Assembly: GCA_958510875.1 (NCBI GenBank)
Contig: OY294070.1
Span: 248,001 to 312,000 of the forward strand
Source: Endomychus coccineus
Lineage: Eukaryota > Arthropoda > Insecta > Coleoptera > Endomychidae
Length of the DNA: 64,000 bases
Direction: 5' to 3'
Shown piece after piece: positions 1 through 11,640 of this stretch. The notes under the pieces were generated by a model that was not told where the DNA came from, did not search any database, and saw only the letters and a list, made by a program, of their open reading frames with translations. Every line of letters starts with the position of its first letter. Position 1 is the first letter of the stretch. Made by a program: the position numbers and the translations under genes.

Positions 1-1049
1 GCCAAATGACAAATTGAACAGAAATCTAATTATACGGGGGTTTGTTCTTTAAGATCAGAAGTTTGAATTAATGGTTCCTATACTGCGATGGCGGTTCTTA
101 CGTTTCATGATGTTAGGAGGAGTATAATTAGGAGCACACTCATTCATTATCGAAGAAATGAAAGAATGAAAAAGTAGTTTCATTTTTTCATCTACTAACC
201 AAAGACAGATTTCCCCCCTCGATACTTTTTAGAGTTATTTCAAGTTTGTACTAAGTTGTAATCTTGCCAAGCCTTAACCACTCAAAATGCACCACATAAA
301 AGTATACTCCTCGCTGACGGTGTCCGAAAAGTATATTGCATTTACTCAAGTTATCCCTAAAATCGTTAAAAAAAGTAGCAAAAATTCCTTCACCATAGTA
401 TTTTTCATCAAATTTTAAGCAACTTCAAAAAAATCGGCCTGTATGTCCGTCACGAAATGTTTGTCTACACGATAACTTCAAAACGAAAGGTTCTATCATT
501 CAATCGATTCAAAATTTTTATAGTAAATTTAAGTTAAATTAAATCTACTTCCAACAAAAATTTCAACAAAATCGTTCAATAACAACAAAAACGGTGATGA
601 ACCAAAGGTATAGTATAGGGACTATGATATTTTGACTCAATAGGCTCGGGTTCGATTCCCAGAAACGGAAAATTTGTTTTTGTAATAACATTTTCTTAAA
701 AACATTATTAATTTGTATATTATTTAGTTGTGTGATGATAATTCATTTATTTCATTATCTTTACACAACTGCGAAGAGTATCTTGAATTTAAAACAGTTA
801 TATAAAAATCAGTAACCAAATCAAATGATTTGCGATGAGTAACTTTGCCACGCACAATATTTATCTATTCTCCAAACGGCAACACTAGTATATTATGGAT
901 GTCCATAGAATAAATTAAATATAAATTTTCGTATAATTGATACCAGTGAAGAAATAAAACTAGTTCTCTAATATACTATTTTAGTGGTTTAGGGTGATTA
1001 TTTCTTATTTATTATAGTGTTATAATATTGTTACCAAAATTGTCCAATC
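1..1049. other. Intergenic or intronic AT-rich DNA
   Basis: I see no coding region here. The stretch holds a tRNA-like head near 604-672 (listed separately) and, at about 960-1032, a fragment of a dispersed repeat (the TTTAGTGG...GGGTGATTATTTC tail) that is also seen near 7741, 50950 and 54316. It may be intron of the gene whose last exon lies at 2075-2286. Confidence 0.5.
604..672 (+). repeat. tRNA-like sequence, possible SINE head
   Basis: The stretch ends in a good pol III B box and T-arm (GGGTTCGATTCCCAG) and has an anticodon-like stem-loop (TATT-TTGACTC-AATA, which would read GAC) at the right distance upstream. The D arm and acceptor stem pair poorly, so a working tRNA is unlikely. A tRNA-derived SINE or tRNA pseudogene is the better reading. 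The A/T-rich sequence after it would be the SINE body, but no second copy was found in this window. Confidence 0.35.
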
Positions 1050-2074
1050 CTAAAATCTGTTTTTATTTTCGTTCTGGTGTCGAACTTACAATAATGTTAT
1101 TAATGTTTACAGATATTGCATCAGTTTCGAAGTCCTGAAGGCATCTAAAGTGTGTAAGAAAGAAAAAAACTTCAATTCGCTGAAAGAAGGTAAATGCCCG
1201 AATGAGGTAGTATTTTTTTTTATTTCGGTAGTTGGAGAATTAAAACCAATTTTACTTATACAAGTAAGCACGCTGCACGAAGTTCTGTATTTAATGCAAA
1301 TAAAGTTAAACATACACTTTTCCACGTAAGCGTCTTCTTTATACGAGTATACGAAAAGTTACAACAGTTGGAGTTAATGTAGACAAATTGTTTCATCACA
1401 CTGTGGGATTCTCAAAACTAGTTTAATTCTCCAACTTTCGAAAGATAAAATGAATGAAAACCATAGATACATATTTTTCAATTTTTATTATCTTGAATAT
1501 AATTGTATAGTTTATGCATATTATAAAAGTCTGTGGAAATTTATCTATATTGCTATTTTCCTTTATTTTCAGAATTAATGATTAATTAATCAATGACAGA
1601 ATGATCTGAACATAACTGGCAATAATTGATACTAATTTTGAAACAAAAACTGTACATGTCATCAATATTAAGCATTTATGTAACGTTGTCAATATCATAT
1701 CTATTTCGTAATCTCTAATTTCGCAAATATACGGTTGTTATTGATTGCTTTGGAGATTACTTTTGTCTCTATTTGAGAGTATTACTTTCAATTTAGATTA
1801 TAATCTTATCTTCGGCGCTTTCATTGATTTTATAAAGAAATGTTAGTAATTCATTAGATTAATTCACAAACTTAATAATCGCAAATAGATTGGAACAAAA
1901 TCTTTCAGCAATCACTGTGATGTGGTAACACTTCTTAATTGTGTGTGCCGATAATTATTAATTATCCTAAACAATGATACTCGAATTTAAACTGGTTTGA
2001 TGAACACAATTTTCATTAAACGCTAGAAATTTTTCTCTTTTTCCCAACATATACTGTACCGTTTTTTGTTTCAG

Positions 2075-2286
2075 GTGAAAGAGTATGCGTTCGGTGCGAA
2101 TCGGAAGCACTACACGAGAACCTAGGCTGGAGATGTCAAGGACACGGAGTACAGGGCCGTATTACTCGCTGGTCGGCCCTTTCGGCACCGCACTGTCACG
2201 GTAAATGGCTACGCGACGTCATACAACCCGATCACGAATGTCAGTCCAAATCGTGTACGTCCGAAAATGCCTTCATCTTCGTATAA
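2075..2286 (+). CDS. Last coding exon of a cysteine-rich protein, unidentified
   Basis: A pyrimidine-rich tract and AG at 2073-2074 precede an open frame of 69 codons ending in TAA at 2284-2286; the first two bases complete a codon begun in an upstream exon outside the window. The peptide starts ERVCVRCESEALHENLGW and ends SENAFIFV. It has seven cysteines, among them CVRC near the start and CxSKSC-like spacing near the end, and the fairly even base composition contrasts with the AT-rich flanks. I do not recognise the family; a secreted or extracellular disulfide-bonded domain is a guess from the cysteines. An AATAAA at 2864-2869 could be its poly(A) signal. A broken copy of the exon start lies at 13485-13551 with an in-frame TGA. 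Confidence 0.6.
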
Positions 2287-4860
2287 AACCTCATTTGTAA
2301 TGTATCGATTGAAGAAGAGCATCGTAGGACACGTTTCTCGTAGAATTAACCCACACGTGAAACTGTCATTTTAATTTAATAAGATTGAACACATCCAAAT
2401 GTCCACAATAATATCTGAAAATACGAAGTACACGTGTTTCTGCAACTAAGTGTCTGTACGAGGTATTTAAATAGAAAATACCAAAACTAGTGAATTTCAG
2501 AAAATATTACAAATTGTCAGCGTAAGTTCGTGCATCGATGTTGACACTTTGACATCACCTTTGACTGATTCGTTAATTATTCGTAAGCAAGTAACCCCCG
2601 GAAATGGTAGCTTAGTTGCCGAAATGTGACTGAATAGTTTTGTGATTGCTTGGGTATATTTAGTTGTGTATTTTTGTACTGATTTAACCTTCATTTCATT
2701 ATTCAATTGTATACTAATCAAAAGGAATTCTCGAATCTCAAACTAGGTGTGTTATGTAAACCATTGTAACGACCTAATCAGTCTGTTATACTATTAGAGA
2801 TTCACGAATACCTACGATCGCGACCTCAAAGACTTATGGGACTAAAAAGTGCCCATTTGATCGAATAAATTTATAGATGCTTAGAATTAAAATGCAATCT
2901 GCAATAGACTCCGATAGTGTGACGTCACATCCCCATCTTTCACTGTCGTAGATTCAAATTCGTATTTGAAACGTTTATGAAATTGGTCTCTTTTTTCATG
3001 TACATAAAGGATCACAATATAAAACCGTAAAATACACAGGTACATTGATTCGTACGTAACTCTAAGTAGGTATTTATTTGAGATCTTAGAACTGACATAA
3101 CAATTGTTAAGTTTTAATTCTGTTTAATTTCAATTTTTGAAAATATGTATCTTCGCATTCCTAGATCTTCCAAGCACATATACCAGCTGTGCTTTGGATT
3201 TTTTTATATTTGTTATAAACAGAAATTGAATAAAACTTATGAAGGATAAAATATGGATTATTCCAACCCTTTTCGTTAATGCGATAAAGGTTTTCAAATT
3301 CACTGAAATTGTTGACAGTAATTGATGGGAAATGTGGCGATATCACTAACGGAATCTATGGTTCACTGCTTGAACCGAGGAAGTTAAGATGTTTTCAATA
3401 ATAACCATTAAATATATGATTAATTCGATCAACTCAACGATTTTTGAACGTTAATCTTTTCAACAACAGGATCCAATAGAAACACAAATGGTCATGAGTA
3501 TCATTCCTGCACAAAACTGCAGAACTCTACACAAAATGATTTATTTGGGCAATTGTAGTCATGGTACCTACCTAATAAAAAAAAAAACCTTCTATACTTA
3601 GAAACATTCACATTATCTGAAATAATGCTATAGTGCCTTATGGGAACCCAAATTTACTAATAACAGACTATAGAACTCACGTCAATAATTAACTTTTATG
3701 GAAATTCTTGTTTGAAAAATACATAAAGTATTGTATTTACCTTTTCATAATTACTGGGTGGGTTCAAAATTGAGTTGGTAAGCCTAATGTGAGTTGTTTA
3801 TGAACAATTAAGAAAAAAGGTATTTGATAAACAGTTTTAATTAAATTTGTAATTGGTTCCTCAAGTTGTAAAGATTTAAGGTGACACAATATCGGGGACA
3901 GCTCTAAGTTTTTTTTTCTGAATAATCCGTAAGTCTTCGAAAAGTTTTCATGTTCATTTGTAATTGGTGTTATGTTAACATTTTTAGTTTGAGACGTTTA
4001 TTACTCGATTTTCAATGTAATTTTAGGACCAATTTTCTACCATTATGGATTAATTTACAACGTTAAGTAGGGATAGTTTCGTTGTAATGCGACTCTAATA
4101 ATTGTTACCTTTCGAGTAACTGGGAAATAAAATAATTTAAAATATGGTCGATTTTGTTGTTACACCCATTGGAACTTGTGTTACAATGGTAATTTTCCAA
4201 AAAAAAATGTATAAAATCGTATTAATTACATCATAACTTCAACAATTATTGTTGTATCTGTCGTTGCACTATATTTTGTGTGATTTTGAATAAATGTAAC
4301 TGGATAAGAAATACTTTGAATTGAAACTTGAAATATAATAAAATATCAATTATTTTTTAATTTCTTGATTTGTATTTGCATAGATTTTTTAAATAAAACT
4401 AGTTAGCTGCTGGAGCATAATACTTTCTCATCATTGTAAGTTACTAATTTTTGTTCTCTGCTTTTAATATTGTAATGATTTTTCACTAACCAATAATGTA
4501 AATATAGAAAAAAATTTGTAGTGTTATGATGATCTATATTTTGTGAAACATATCAAACACGATTTGTCATTGTTGAAAAACAGTAAATTAATTGTACAAA
4601 AGTGTATTTTATTATCCCAAAATATTCCTAAATTGAAACACTATTCTTATTATATAGAAAAAAGGTGACACGACTTTTCATAGAATATGTTTTTCTGTAG
4701 GCTGTTTTCTTTCCATTCCATTTTACTTCACTAAAGAACGTTGATACCTTAATCCCATTAAAGTCACTTATGTAGAAAATTCAGTGGCTTTCACTTTAAC
4801 AAAAATGTACCTCATTTTGTTATATTTTATGATTTGTTTCCTTCAGAGAACAAATGTAAA
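2287..4860. other. 3' UTR and AT-rich non-coding DNA
   Basis: No supported gene. The first few hundred bases are probably 3' UTR of the exon ending at 2286. A CRE-like TGACGTCA sits near 2921. Short open frames here have no recognisable product and AT-driven composition. Confidence 0.5.
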
Positions 4861-5167
4861 GGACGCCGCAAATTCCTTACGAGAATTGGGTCTCGGTGGA
4901 TATTTCTGAATTTTTTTATGGGAGAATAACAATATTATGCAGCATAAACTACAATGAAGCATGTTAAAATATTGTTCCCGTCGTCTTCAGAAATAAATAG
5001 TCTATTATGAGTAATATGGAAATATAACCCCTGCTAGCAGGGAATCTGTCCATTTTTGGCGGGTTGGCGCAAAGATAACATTTGTTAAGAATAACATGGA
5101 CTACATCATATCAAAAATTCAGAACTATCCACCGAGACCCAATTCCTATAAGAAATTTGCGGGGTCC
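4861..5167. mobile_element. Small inverted-repeat element (MITE-like), 307 bp
   Basis: The left end (4861-4916) and right end (about 5112-5167) are inverted repeats of roughly 55 bp: both read GGAC(G/C)CCGCAAATT inward, then a shared GAATTGGGTCTCGGTGG core. The duplicated block at 12460-14185 has continuous flanking sequence without this element (around 13830-13855), which supports a discrete insertion. There is no coding potential inside. The superfamily is not determined because the target duplication is not clear. Confidence 0.7.
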
Positions 5168-5486
5168 AATTTACAATTGAACTCTTTTATACTTTCTAAA
5201 CGCAAACTGTTTATTTTATATTCTTATTTTAGCATTTTAATCGATGTTGGAGCTCGATCAAAGATTGATTCAATACCCAAGTGATATTATCAGTTAAACA
5301 TTGCTCAATACAATTTAAAACTTTATATTCGGCCTAGACATAACTACGGGAAATTTAGCTATCGAGTTACAGATTACTATTTTCAACATAAACATCGCTT
5401 TCCCCATAAGCGGCATCTACAAAATGATAGCCAAACTAATTGTGAAAATTAGAGTTAACAGTGTGTGAATCTACTACAGTAATAAC

Positions 5487-5789
5487 CACGGTCGTATACA
5501 CAGCTCTGGAAACTCGAGGCTGTTTCCTATGTGAGAAGTGTGTCCTCTAAGCGTCAACTGTCGCCTATTACCAAAAGACGTCACGGGTGACGCACGAGTC
5601 GAGGGATGTTCTCTGGCAATCTTTGTATTGTGGGGCTTGAAATTTGAACTATATGGCGCCTAATCCTGACATTATACTTCGATTCATGCGCCAGCCGGTG
5701 GCTGAGCGAGGAACTACGAGTTTAGCGGCATGTAAGAGACTCATGTCAAACATTAGAGTTTACAGATGTGTATACGACCGTGCACCGTG
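5487..5789. mobile_element. Small DNA transposon with 8-bp target duplication, 303 bp
   Basis: It is flanked on both sides by GTAATAAC (5479-5486 and 5790-5797). The ends are inverted: left CACGGTCGTATACAC, right the reverse complement with an extra CACGGTG at the tip. The duplicate block has one TTATAAC-type site and no insert near 14145-14152, so the empty site is visible. An 8-bp target duplication is typical of hAT and P superfamilies. No transposase is encoded, so it is non-autonomous. A related inverted motif (ACGGTCGTATACACGACCGT) occurs near 22905. Confidence 0.75.
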
Positions 5790-5799
5790 GTAATAACTA

Positions 5800-6640
5800 T
5801 CTAGTCACTGTATCTACGGTCTTGTAAAGCTTTTTAGATCTTCGCATAAACTTTGATCCTTCACCCTAAAAGAAATATCAATATGTAAGTAATGACATGA
5901 ATTCGTTGTAATTGTTGTGTAACATGTTGATTCATATCGAACTCATACCCTAATATGCATAGATAACTCTACTACGGTAGTAAAGTTATCTATGCTAATA
6001 TGTCTCTCTGATGTAAGTGCAAGTAAGAAAAGGACAGATGTGTACCTCTCTGTCGAATTGAGCTGGCAGGCAGTAAGAGTATAGAGCTCAATTTGACAGA
6101 CTAGATAGTTGCAACCAGTAATACACACCGTCTGTACTATAAGTTGCGAATCTGGGAACGTGTTTATTACTTTAATAAAAAAAACACTTACTATCAAAAA
6201 CTAGTGATCCATTTCTCCAACCAGAACGATTTATTGACTCTTTTGTGATTTTTAATAGATTCAACATTTGCCATTTCTGCGAATGAAGAATTTGAAATTG
6301 AAAAATCAAAACCTTACTTTTTGCCAATAAACAAATTATCTAAAAATTGTTATTTAGTGATTGTCATTAAGAAATACTGATTCAGTAAATACATTTGTAA
6401 ATCAAATTACACATTAAATGCGGCGTATATTTTTATTACAACTTTTTTACTCGATTTAATAACAAACGCAAATAAATATTAATATTGTGGGGAAAAATTT
6501 ATTATTCTTGGTTTTACCGTGTACTTCACAAGACGTTTAAAATACTTGATGTCAATCAAGTTCCATAATTCAACTAAATTAATATTTACAGTTTACGCGA
6601 AGAAATTTGCCTTGACTAATTTTTCTTTCTTTTTCTGTTA
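5800..6640. other. Non-coding DNA with a palindromic element
   Basis: No gene seen. It contains the 39-bp palindrome at 5957-5995 (separate entry). The part next to 6665 may be 3' UTR of the kinase-like gene; an AATAAA on the minus strand lies at 6498-6503. Confidence 0.4.
5957..5995. repeat. Short near-perfect palindrome, dispersed family
   Basis: GCATAGATAACTCTACTAC is followed by its near reverse complement with almost no spacer, giving a 39-bp hairpin. Related copies lie at 22858-22895, 23031-23056, 23459-23493 and 41974-41999. Confidence 0.8.
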
Positions 6641-6665
6641 AAGAAAGTTTGAACTCCAATCAGAT

Positions 6666-8787
6666 TTACTTTCTAAAAGATAATCGACTGGAACTCAAGG
6701 AGTTAATAAAAGTAGGATTAGTCATCACTTTTAGCAACCTTTTTTTGAATAGTTCTTGGTCTTTCACTTCAAATACGAACGAATCGGCCATAGATTTTCC
6801 CTGCTCCATGCTCTGGACAATGTCTGGTGCTTCGTCTTTGTTTGCTAAACAGACCCTCAATAACATCGGTGCCATCAGGACTCCGTACAAAGAATATTCC
6901 TCCCAATGTTCCATTAATTTCGAGAATGGAAGCACTTTTTCAGGATCGCTCCCCAATTCCAAGACACATTCCGATAAAGATTTATAATAAATATGCAGAA
7001 GGTTATCGATGTTGGCCAGTTCTTCGGTTGCACAGCTGGAGAATAAAAAATACGACAGGTCGATAGCGGGACTCGCTATTCGAGAGACTTGCCAATCCAA
7101 AATACACACTTTCTCTGGATCCTGGTGATCTTCATCCTATAAATTTTCAAAGTTAAAATGCATTTTGGTTCTTCCTATTATTCAATACTAGCATACTTGC
7201 ATAATTAAGCCACAGATCGGGTAACCTTATAGATACTCATTTACATGACGGTGATTTGAAGCAGGTAATCTCGACTCAACAGTCTACTACTTGGTTACAA
7301 TCAACAGCCCAATATTTATCACTCACTGTTACGTATACTGAATGTTTACAGTTTATATGACATGCAAAATGACTTGCAATAAGTCGGAATCGTCAAACAT
7401 TTTTTGTTCATTTTCTGTTACTTGTAATTTGAAAATAAGGACACCACGTCTATCATCACATCCTCAATAAGGAGAGAAATTAAAATCCTTCAATAATTTA
7501 TTCTCATTGATTATTAGGTGTAGAAGACAATTAGAAGATTTATATAGAAATACGAATAAATATAATACGAACTAAAAACGTTACATGCTTAGACTATAAT
7601 AAATAGTCTAAGGTTACATGCCACTTTTTCAAGGTAATGATTAAAGCATTTTTTTTCGAGAGATGTATTCAATTGTAATTGGATTATATTGCAATGTTTT
7701 CTAAAGACATTAAATCGATAAAGAACAGACTTTGGACACACTATAACACTATCAATAAGAAATAATCATCCTTATCCACTAAAAATACGTTTAAAGTACG
7801 AAGCACGCAGAGGACCTTTCAGCTACCAAGTAGCCATCATCATTGTAAACATATTTTATTCTGATGATGGCTACTTGGTGGCTGAAAGATCCTCGGTATA
7901 CTTTAACAATATTTTAGTGGATAAGAGGATGATTATTTCTTATTTATAGTCGATAGAGAACTTATCAGATGCAATGAATTAACACTCACCTTGTATAAAA
8001 ACATGAAATTATTGTTCCAGCAATCGCCGTGACTCACAATAGAATAAGGGTCGTCTATGTCATCACTTAGTGAACTTAACATACGAGGCAGGTGCTCCAG
8101 CATTGGTTCAATTTCATCAGAAATTTCACCATAATCGTTATCCCTCAGTATAACAGATGCTTTTTCGAACATCATTTTCACATTCTTGTGAAAATCATCG
8201 TTGTCTATCATTCCTTTGAGTACATTCTTCACTGAACTAGTTATTTCCAAATATTTCTCCCGCTCTTGATCTTTCATAGCCAAAGAAATTCCATGGAATC
8301 TTCCGTATTGTTCAAGAACCAGCTTTACATGTTTCAAATTCATTGTTTCCATTCTGTTGTGTAAATCGTAACCCTGTTTCTTCATATTGTCCATAATTAT
8401 CACTTCCATCGAATTTTCCACGATGCTGGTGTAATACTTGGGAACAGAGTCGAATATTTGTTTGGCGTTCCTATCACGTTGAAACTGTTGATAAGCTGGG
8501 AATATTTTTTTGTAAAGTAAGATTTCGTTCAAAAACACTGTTTGGATGTTCATCGATTCTCTCGCCACGACACTTTTCTTTGCATGTTTCACAACCAACT
8601 GTAACACTTTCGGCTCCGAATTCTTCGTTTTTCCCGTTAATGTAACAAACACCAAGTCACCCATGTAACCATCACCTTTCTCATTATTTCCGGAGGTTTG
8701 TAATTTGAAATCGACGATATTTTCTTGTTCTGCAACATCTATCATCCAAGCTTCCAATTCGGCATGGGTGGCTGTGAGTGCAGTCAT
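6666..8787 (-). CDS. EcKinase/CHK-like (ecdysteroid kinase-like) protein, 422 aa
   Basis: Two exons join in frame: 8787-7990 (266 codons, ATG at 8787) and 7136-6666 (156 codons plus stop). The donor is AAG|GTGAGT at 7989 and the acceptor is TTTATAG ending at 7137. The product carries the phosphotransferase motif HGDCWNNN (His253, Asp255) just before the junction and the metal-binding CILDWQ (Asp280) just after it, as in the DUF1679/EcKL family, whose members are usually 400-430 aa. The family is known for phosphorylating ecdysteroids (BmEc22K) and is proposed to act in detoxification; the substrate of this member cannot be read from sequence. A downstream open frame after the donor is read-through into the intron, not protein. 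It is expected to be cytosolic: no signal peptide or membrane segment is seen. The 853-bp intron holds a foldback repeat (7741-7952). Confidence 0.93.
7741..7952. repeat. Foldback copy of a dispersed repeat with hammerhead-like core
   Basis: Two arms of about 85 bp are inverted around a short AT spacer. Each arm reads outward from GATGATGGCTACTTGGT, through GCTGAAAG and TCCTC, to TTTTAGTGGAT and GATTATTTCTTAT. It lies in the intron of the kinase-like gene. Single arms of the same family lie at 50950-51066 and 54316-54430, with tails at 960-1032 and 19975-20035. The core resembles a hammerhead ribozyme (see findings). Confidence 0.75.
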
Positions 8788-8799
8788 CTCGCTGGAACG

Positions 8800-10640
8800 T
8801 TAATTCAATGATGGCAAATCTTGCTAATGTGATAATATTATATAGGCAGTACTCAAGGTTGAGTTGATTTACAAGTGCGCAAATTAGAGAATCATAAATT
8901 TTATCTCTGATAGGTGGAAATTGTCAAGTCATAGGGACAGAGAAGGACGATCTGAACCCGAAACATACGAACCAAGCATTGAATAAAATAATATAAATGC
9001 CTGATAGAAACTGATATGATGAACATGCTTGAAAATATTTATTTACCTACATAATATAGATGGCTACAATAATAAAATAGTACATTGATGGGAAAAGTAG
9101 AATTTTCACATTGAAAAGTGAAAAAACTATTATTTTTCAAATTGCATTTGCAACTTCAACTCAAAACTTGACCGATTAAATTCAAAATGACGTAACAATT
9201 CTCAAATCTATTATGAGCATGTTCTTTCTATACGTGCAAAGTCGAATAGTTTCTGTTCAATATGATTTATTCTACTATTTCTTCTCTTCAGTTCAGCAGA
9301 ACCAATATTCTTTATAATTATTGAATAATTATGCAGAATCACTTTACGATATGCAAGCGGGCAACTATTCAGAGTTAAATGACCTCGATGTTTTGTTTGT
9401 CTTAAACATAGCATGTTTATCTTTTCGGGAAAAGAAGTCGTCAACAAATCATATTATGTCATTAAAATGTTTTGATCAGTCGATGCTACGTTTCTTATTA
9501 TATAGGGAATTATTATTATTGTAAATAGTTTCTTCTACAATTTTGCTCATGATAGTTCCGTAGAAACGAAGGTTTAGATGGTTTTCGTCGGGATGTCGGT
9601 TATTTTATTTTCCCGACCCATATTAAAGAACTTAAATGTTAGCTTCTAGATTTTTTTTTGCTTCAAATCCATCGAGACATTTAAGTTTTCCAAATTTTTT
9701 GAAAAGTATCAATGAAGCGAAAAATGAGGAAGTAGAGGATCTGTTATTAACCTCTTACGTAGATTACAAAAAATAAATAAAATAATATACGAATTTAACC
9801 TTGACCGGATAGCGTCGAAAATAATAACATCGCATGACTTGCATATAATTGACCATGAAGTACTTTCATTTGGCTAATTACATTTATGAGAAGTATCTTA
9901 CTACACTCAGAGATGTTCCTAACAATGTCCTTGTGCAGGTTAATAATGACACAATCGTAAGAGATTTCAAGAAGCGAAGCTACCAATTTTCTGTTCGCGA
10001 TGCCATTATTTAGCGTCGAATCCTCCGAGTGACATTGTTTAATGAAGAGGATCACCGTTAACTAGAAAACAAGAGGACGTTATTATCACCGGCATGATGA
10101 ATAGTCTTTAATAAAATAGACGTGGGTGGTTTATTATGATCTACATGTTCAAATTAATTAGCTGTCCACCTGTCGCGTATGTGAGCTTTTATCGGAAATT
10201 AACTACACATAAATTATTGTTGATTACGAAATTATACCGAATCTACATAAAAGAATATTATACAGGAGAACCGGAACCTCATCATATCATAATTATTAAA
10301 ATTTCCCATTTGCACTTACTTAAATTTTTCAAATGATTTTGAATAAAAAAAATCCAAAACGAATCCATCGGTTTTTAACCAATTTTGATTTATTCTAAAA
10401 AGTAAACATATGAATTCTATTAATGCTAGATGTCATATTATTTATTGGAATATTTTGAAAAATCGTGCTGCTATCAGTGAATTAGTTGGGAAATGAAATA
10501 CATGTCCTTATTCATCTTCTATTTATTAATTAGACTCTTTTTTATATTTTGACTACACAAAAGGGAAACCTATTATGTTCGAAGTACATCGTGTGAGCCT
10601 GCAGTGGAATGTAGGGAAAGGAGATAGGCATTCGAATGTT
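8800..10640. other. Intergenic AT-rich DNA
   Basis: No gene, RNA or clear repeat was recognised. The part next to 8787 should contain the promoter and 5' UTR of the kinase-like gene. The open frames in both strands are short and show no family signature. Confidence 0.5.
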
Positions 10641-11640
10641 TCTTGAATGTTAGAAGGTTATCTCACTAGGCAACTTCGCCGTTCTATAGAAAAATAAACT
10701 GTGGTAAGAAGAAAGTTGACTATGAAGGGGTGACTACTTTGAGTTCGCCTAGTCCGCCTATCTGGAATATCTCGTGGTAGAATAACAGACGAGATTTCTG
10801 ATAAGCACCGACCATGGAAATATATATAGAAAAGGGAGAGATCTCCCATCTTTCTACGATGTTCTAGAGAGGTCAATAAAGTGTGACATTATCAATCAAA
10901 AATGAATAGCTCTTTTCAGGATAGAATCAAAGAGCTTCAGCGTATGTTTGGAAGCCGAACTCCAAACATGTGAATACTACTCCGGGACAGGTCGAATCTG
11001 TACTTTGTAGATTATGAGGAGCTGCTGGGATGTAATGTAGCTCTTGGCATGGAATAGAAAACTAAGTTTTTGTGAAGTGGTTTTCGAAATGGATCATGAT
11101 CGTCCCATGAGAGGGTGATGTTGATGGTGATCCTGAGCATAGTTACGGAACACTTCATAGGAATAGTTATACCTGATGACATCATCATATTAGGGATTGT
11201 AGGATCCGCTTTCCTGGAAAACACACAAGCTTAAGCTCTAGTAGATTATCAGATCCCATTTCAAAATCTTTGCCAGATCTCCATCAATTGCGTCAACCTG
11301 TCTCTGTCTCGTTCCTCTGGCTTTATTGGATGGTTTAGGAGCTCTAGATGAGAAAGCGGTATGAAGTGTACTATCATCTGCAAAGCTGTGGATGGGAAAG
11401 GTGGTCATTTCCAGCAGATCGTTTATATGGAGCAGAAACAAATGTTGGTTAGATCCCTGTGGAGCACCAGTGTTGTTAGTCGTTGTATCATGGAGTGATC
11501 GATCTGAGAGAAAACTCGATGGTAAGGGACAAAGTTGAGGCGGCAAACCATATGACGAAAGTTTCCCAAGAAGACTTTGGTGCCAGACTCTGTTAAATAC
11601 TTTAGAGATATTCAACAATACAGCCAGAGATTGTTTTTCA
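10640..11640 (-). pseudogene. Non-LTR retrotransposon reverse transcriptase remnant
   Basis: Read on the minus strand, three broken frames give successive parts of a LINE reverse transcriptase. 11618-11238 carries KVFNRVWHQSLLGKLSSYG, GAPQGS and the catalytic FADDST. 11224-11012 carries ITLSWDDH of the post-catalytic region. The stretch 11010-10658 carries YSHVWSSASKHTLKL and then SLEHRRKMGDLSLFY, the C-terminal arm. Stops and frameshifts separate them, so it is dead. The style is jockey/CR1-like; the clade is not settled. Fragments at 53110-53500, 57150-57310 and 60870-61290 look like other parts of the same or a close family. Confidence 0.85.

Larger units (their letters stand above)
1050..5840. 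repeat. Segmental duplication, long copy
   Basis: The block from about 1050 onwards matches 12460-14185 in the same orientation with a few percent divergence. Shared parts are about 1050-2140 (intron plus start of the exon at 2075), then 4562-4860, 5168-5486 and 5790-5840. This copy holds about 2.4 kb (2141-4561) that the other lacks, plus two small inverted-repeat elements (4861-5167 and 5487-5789) absent from the other copy. The reading frame of the exon is open here and interrupted in the other copy, so this is the functional one. Confidence 0.85.

Noticed and set aside
7933..7989. Continuation of the kinase frame past Lys266
   Set aside because: A canonical GTGAGT donor at 7989 and an in-frame second exon with the conserved LDWQ motif show this is intron read-through.
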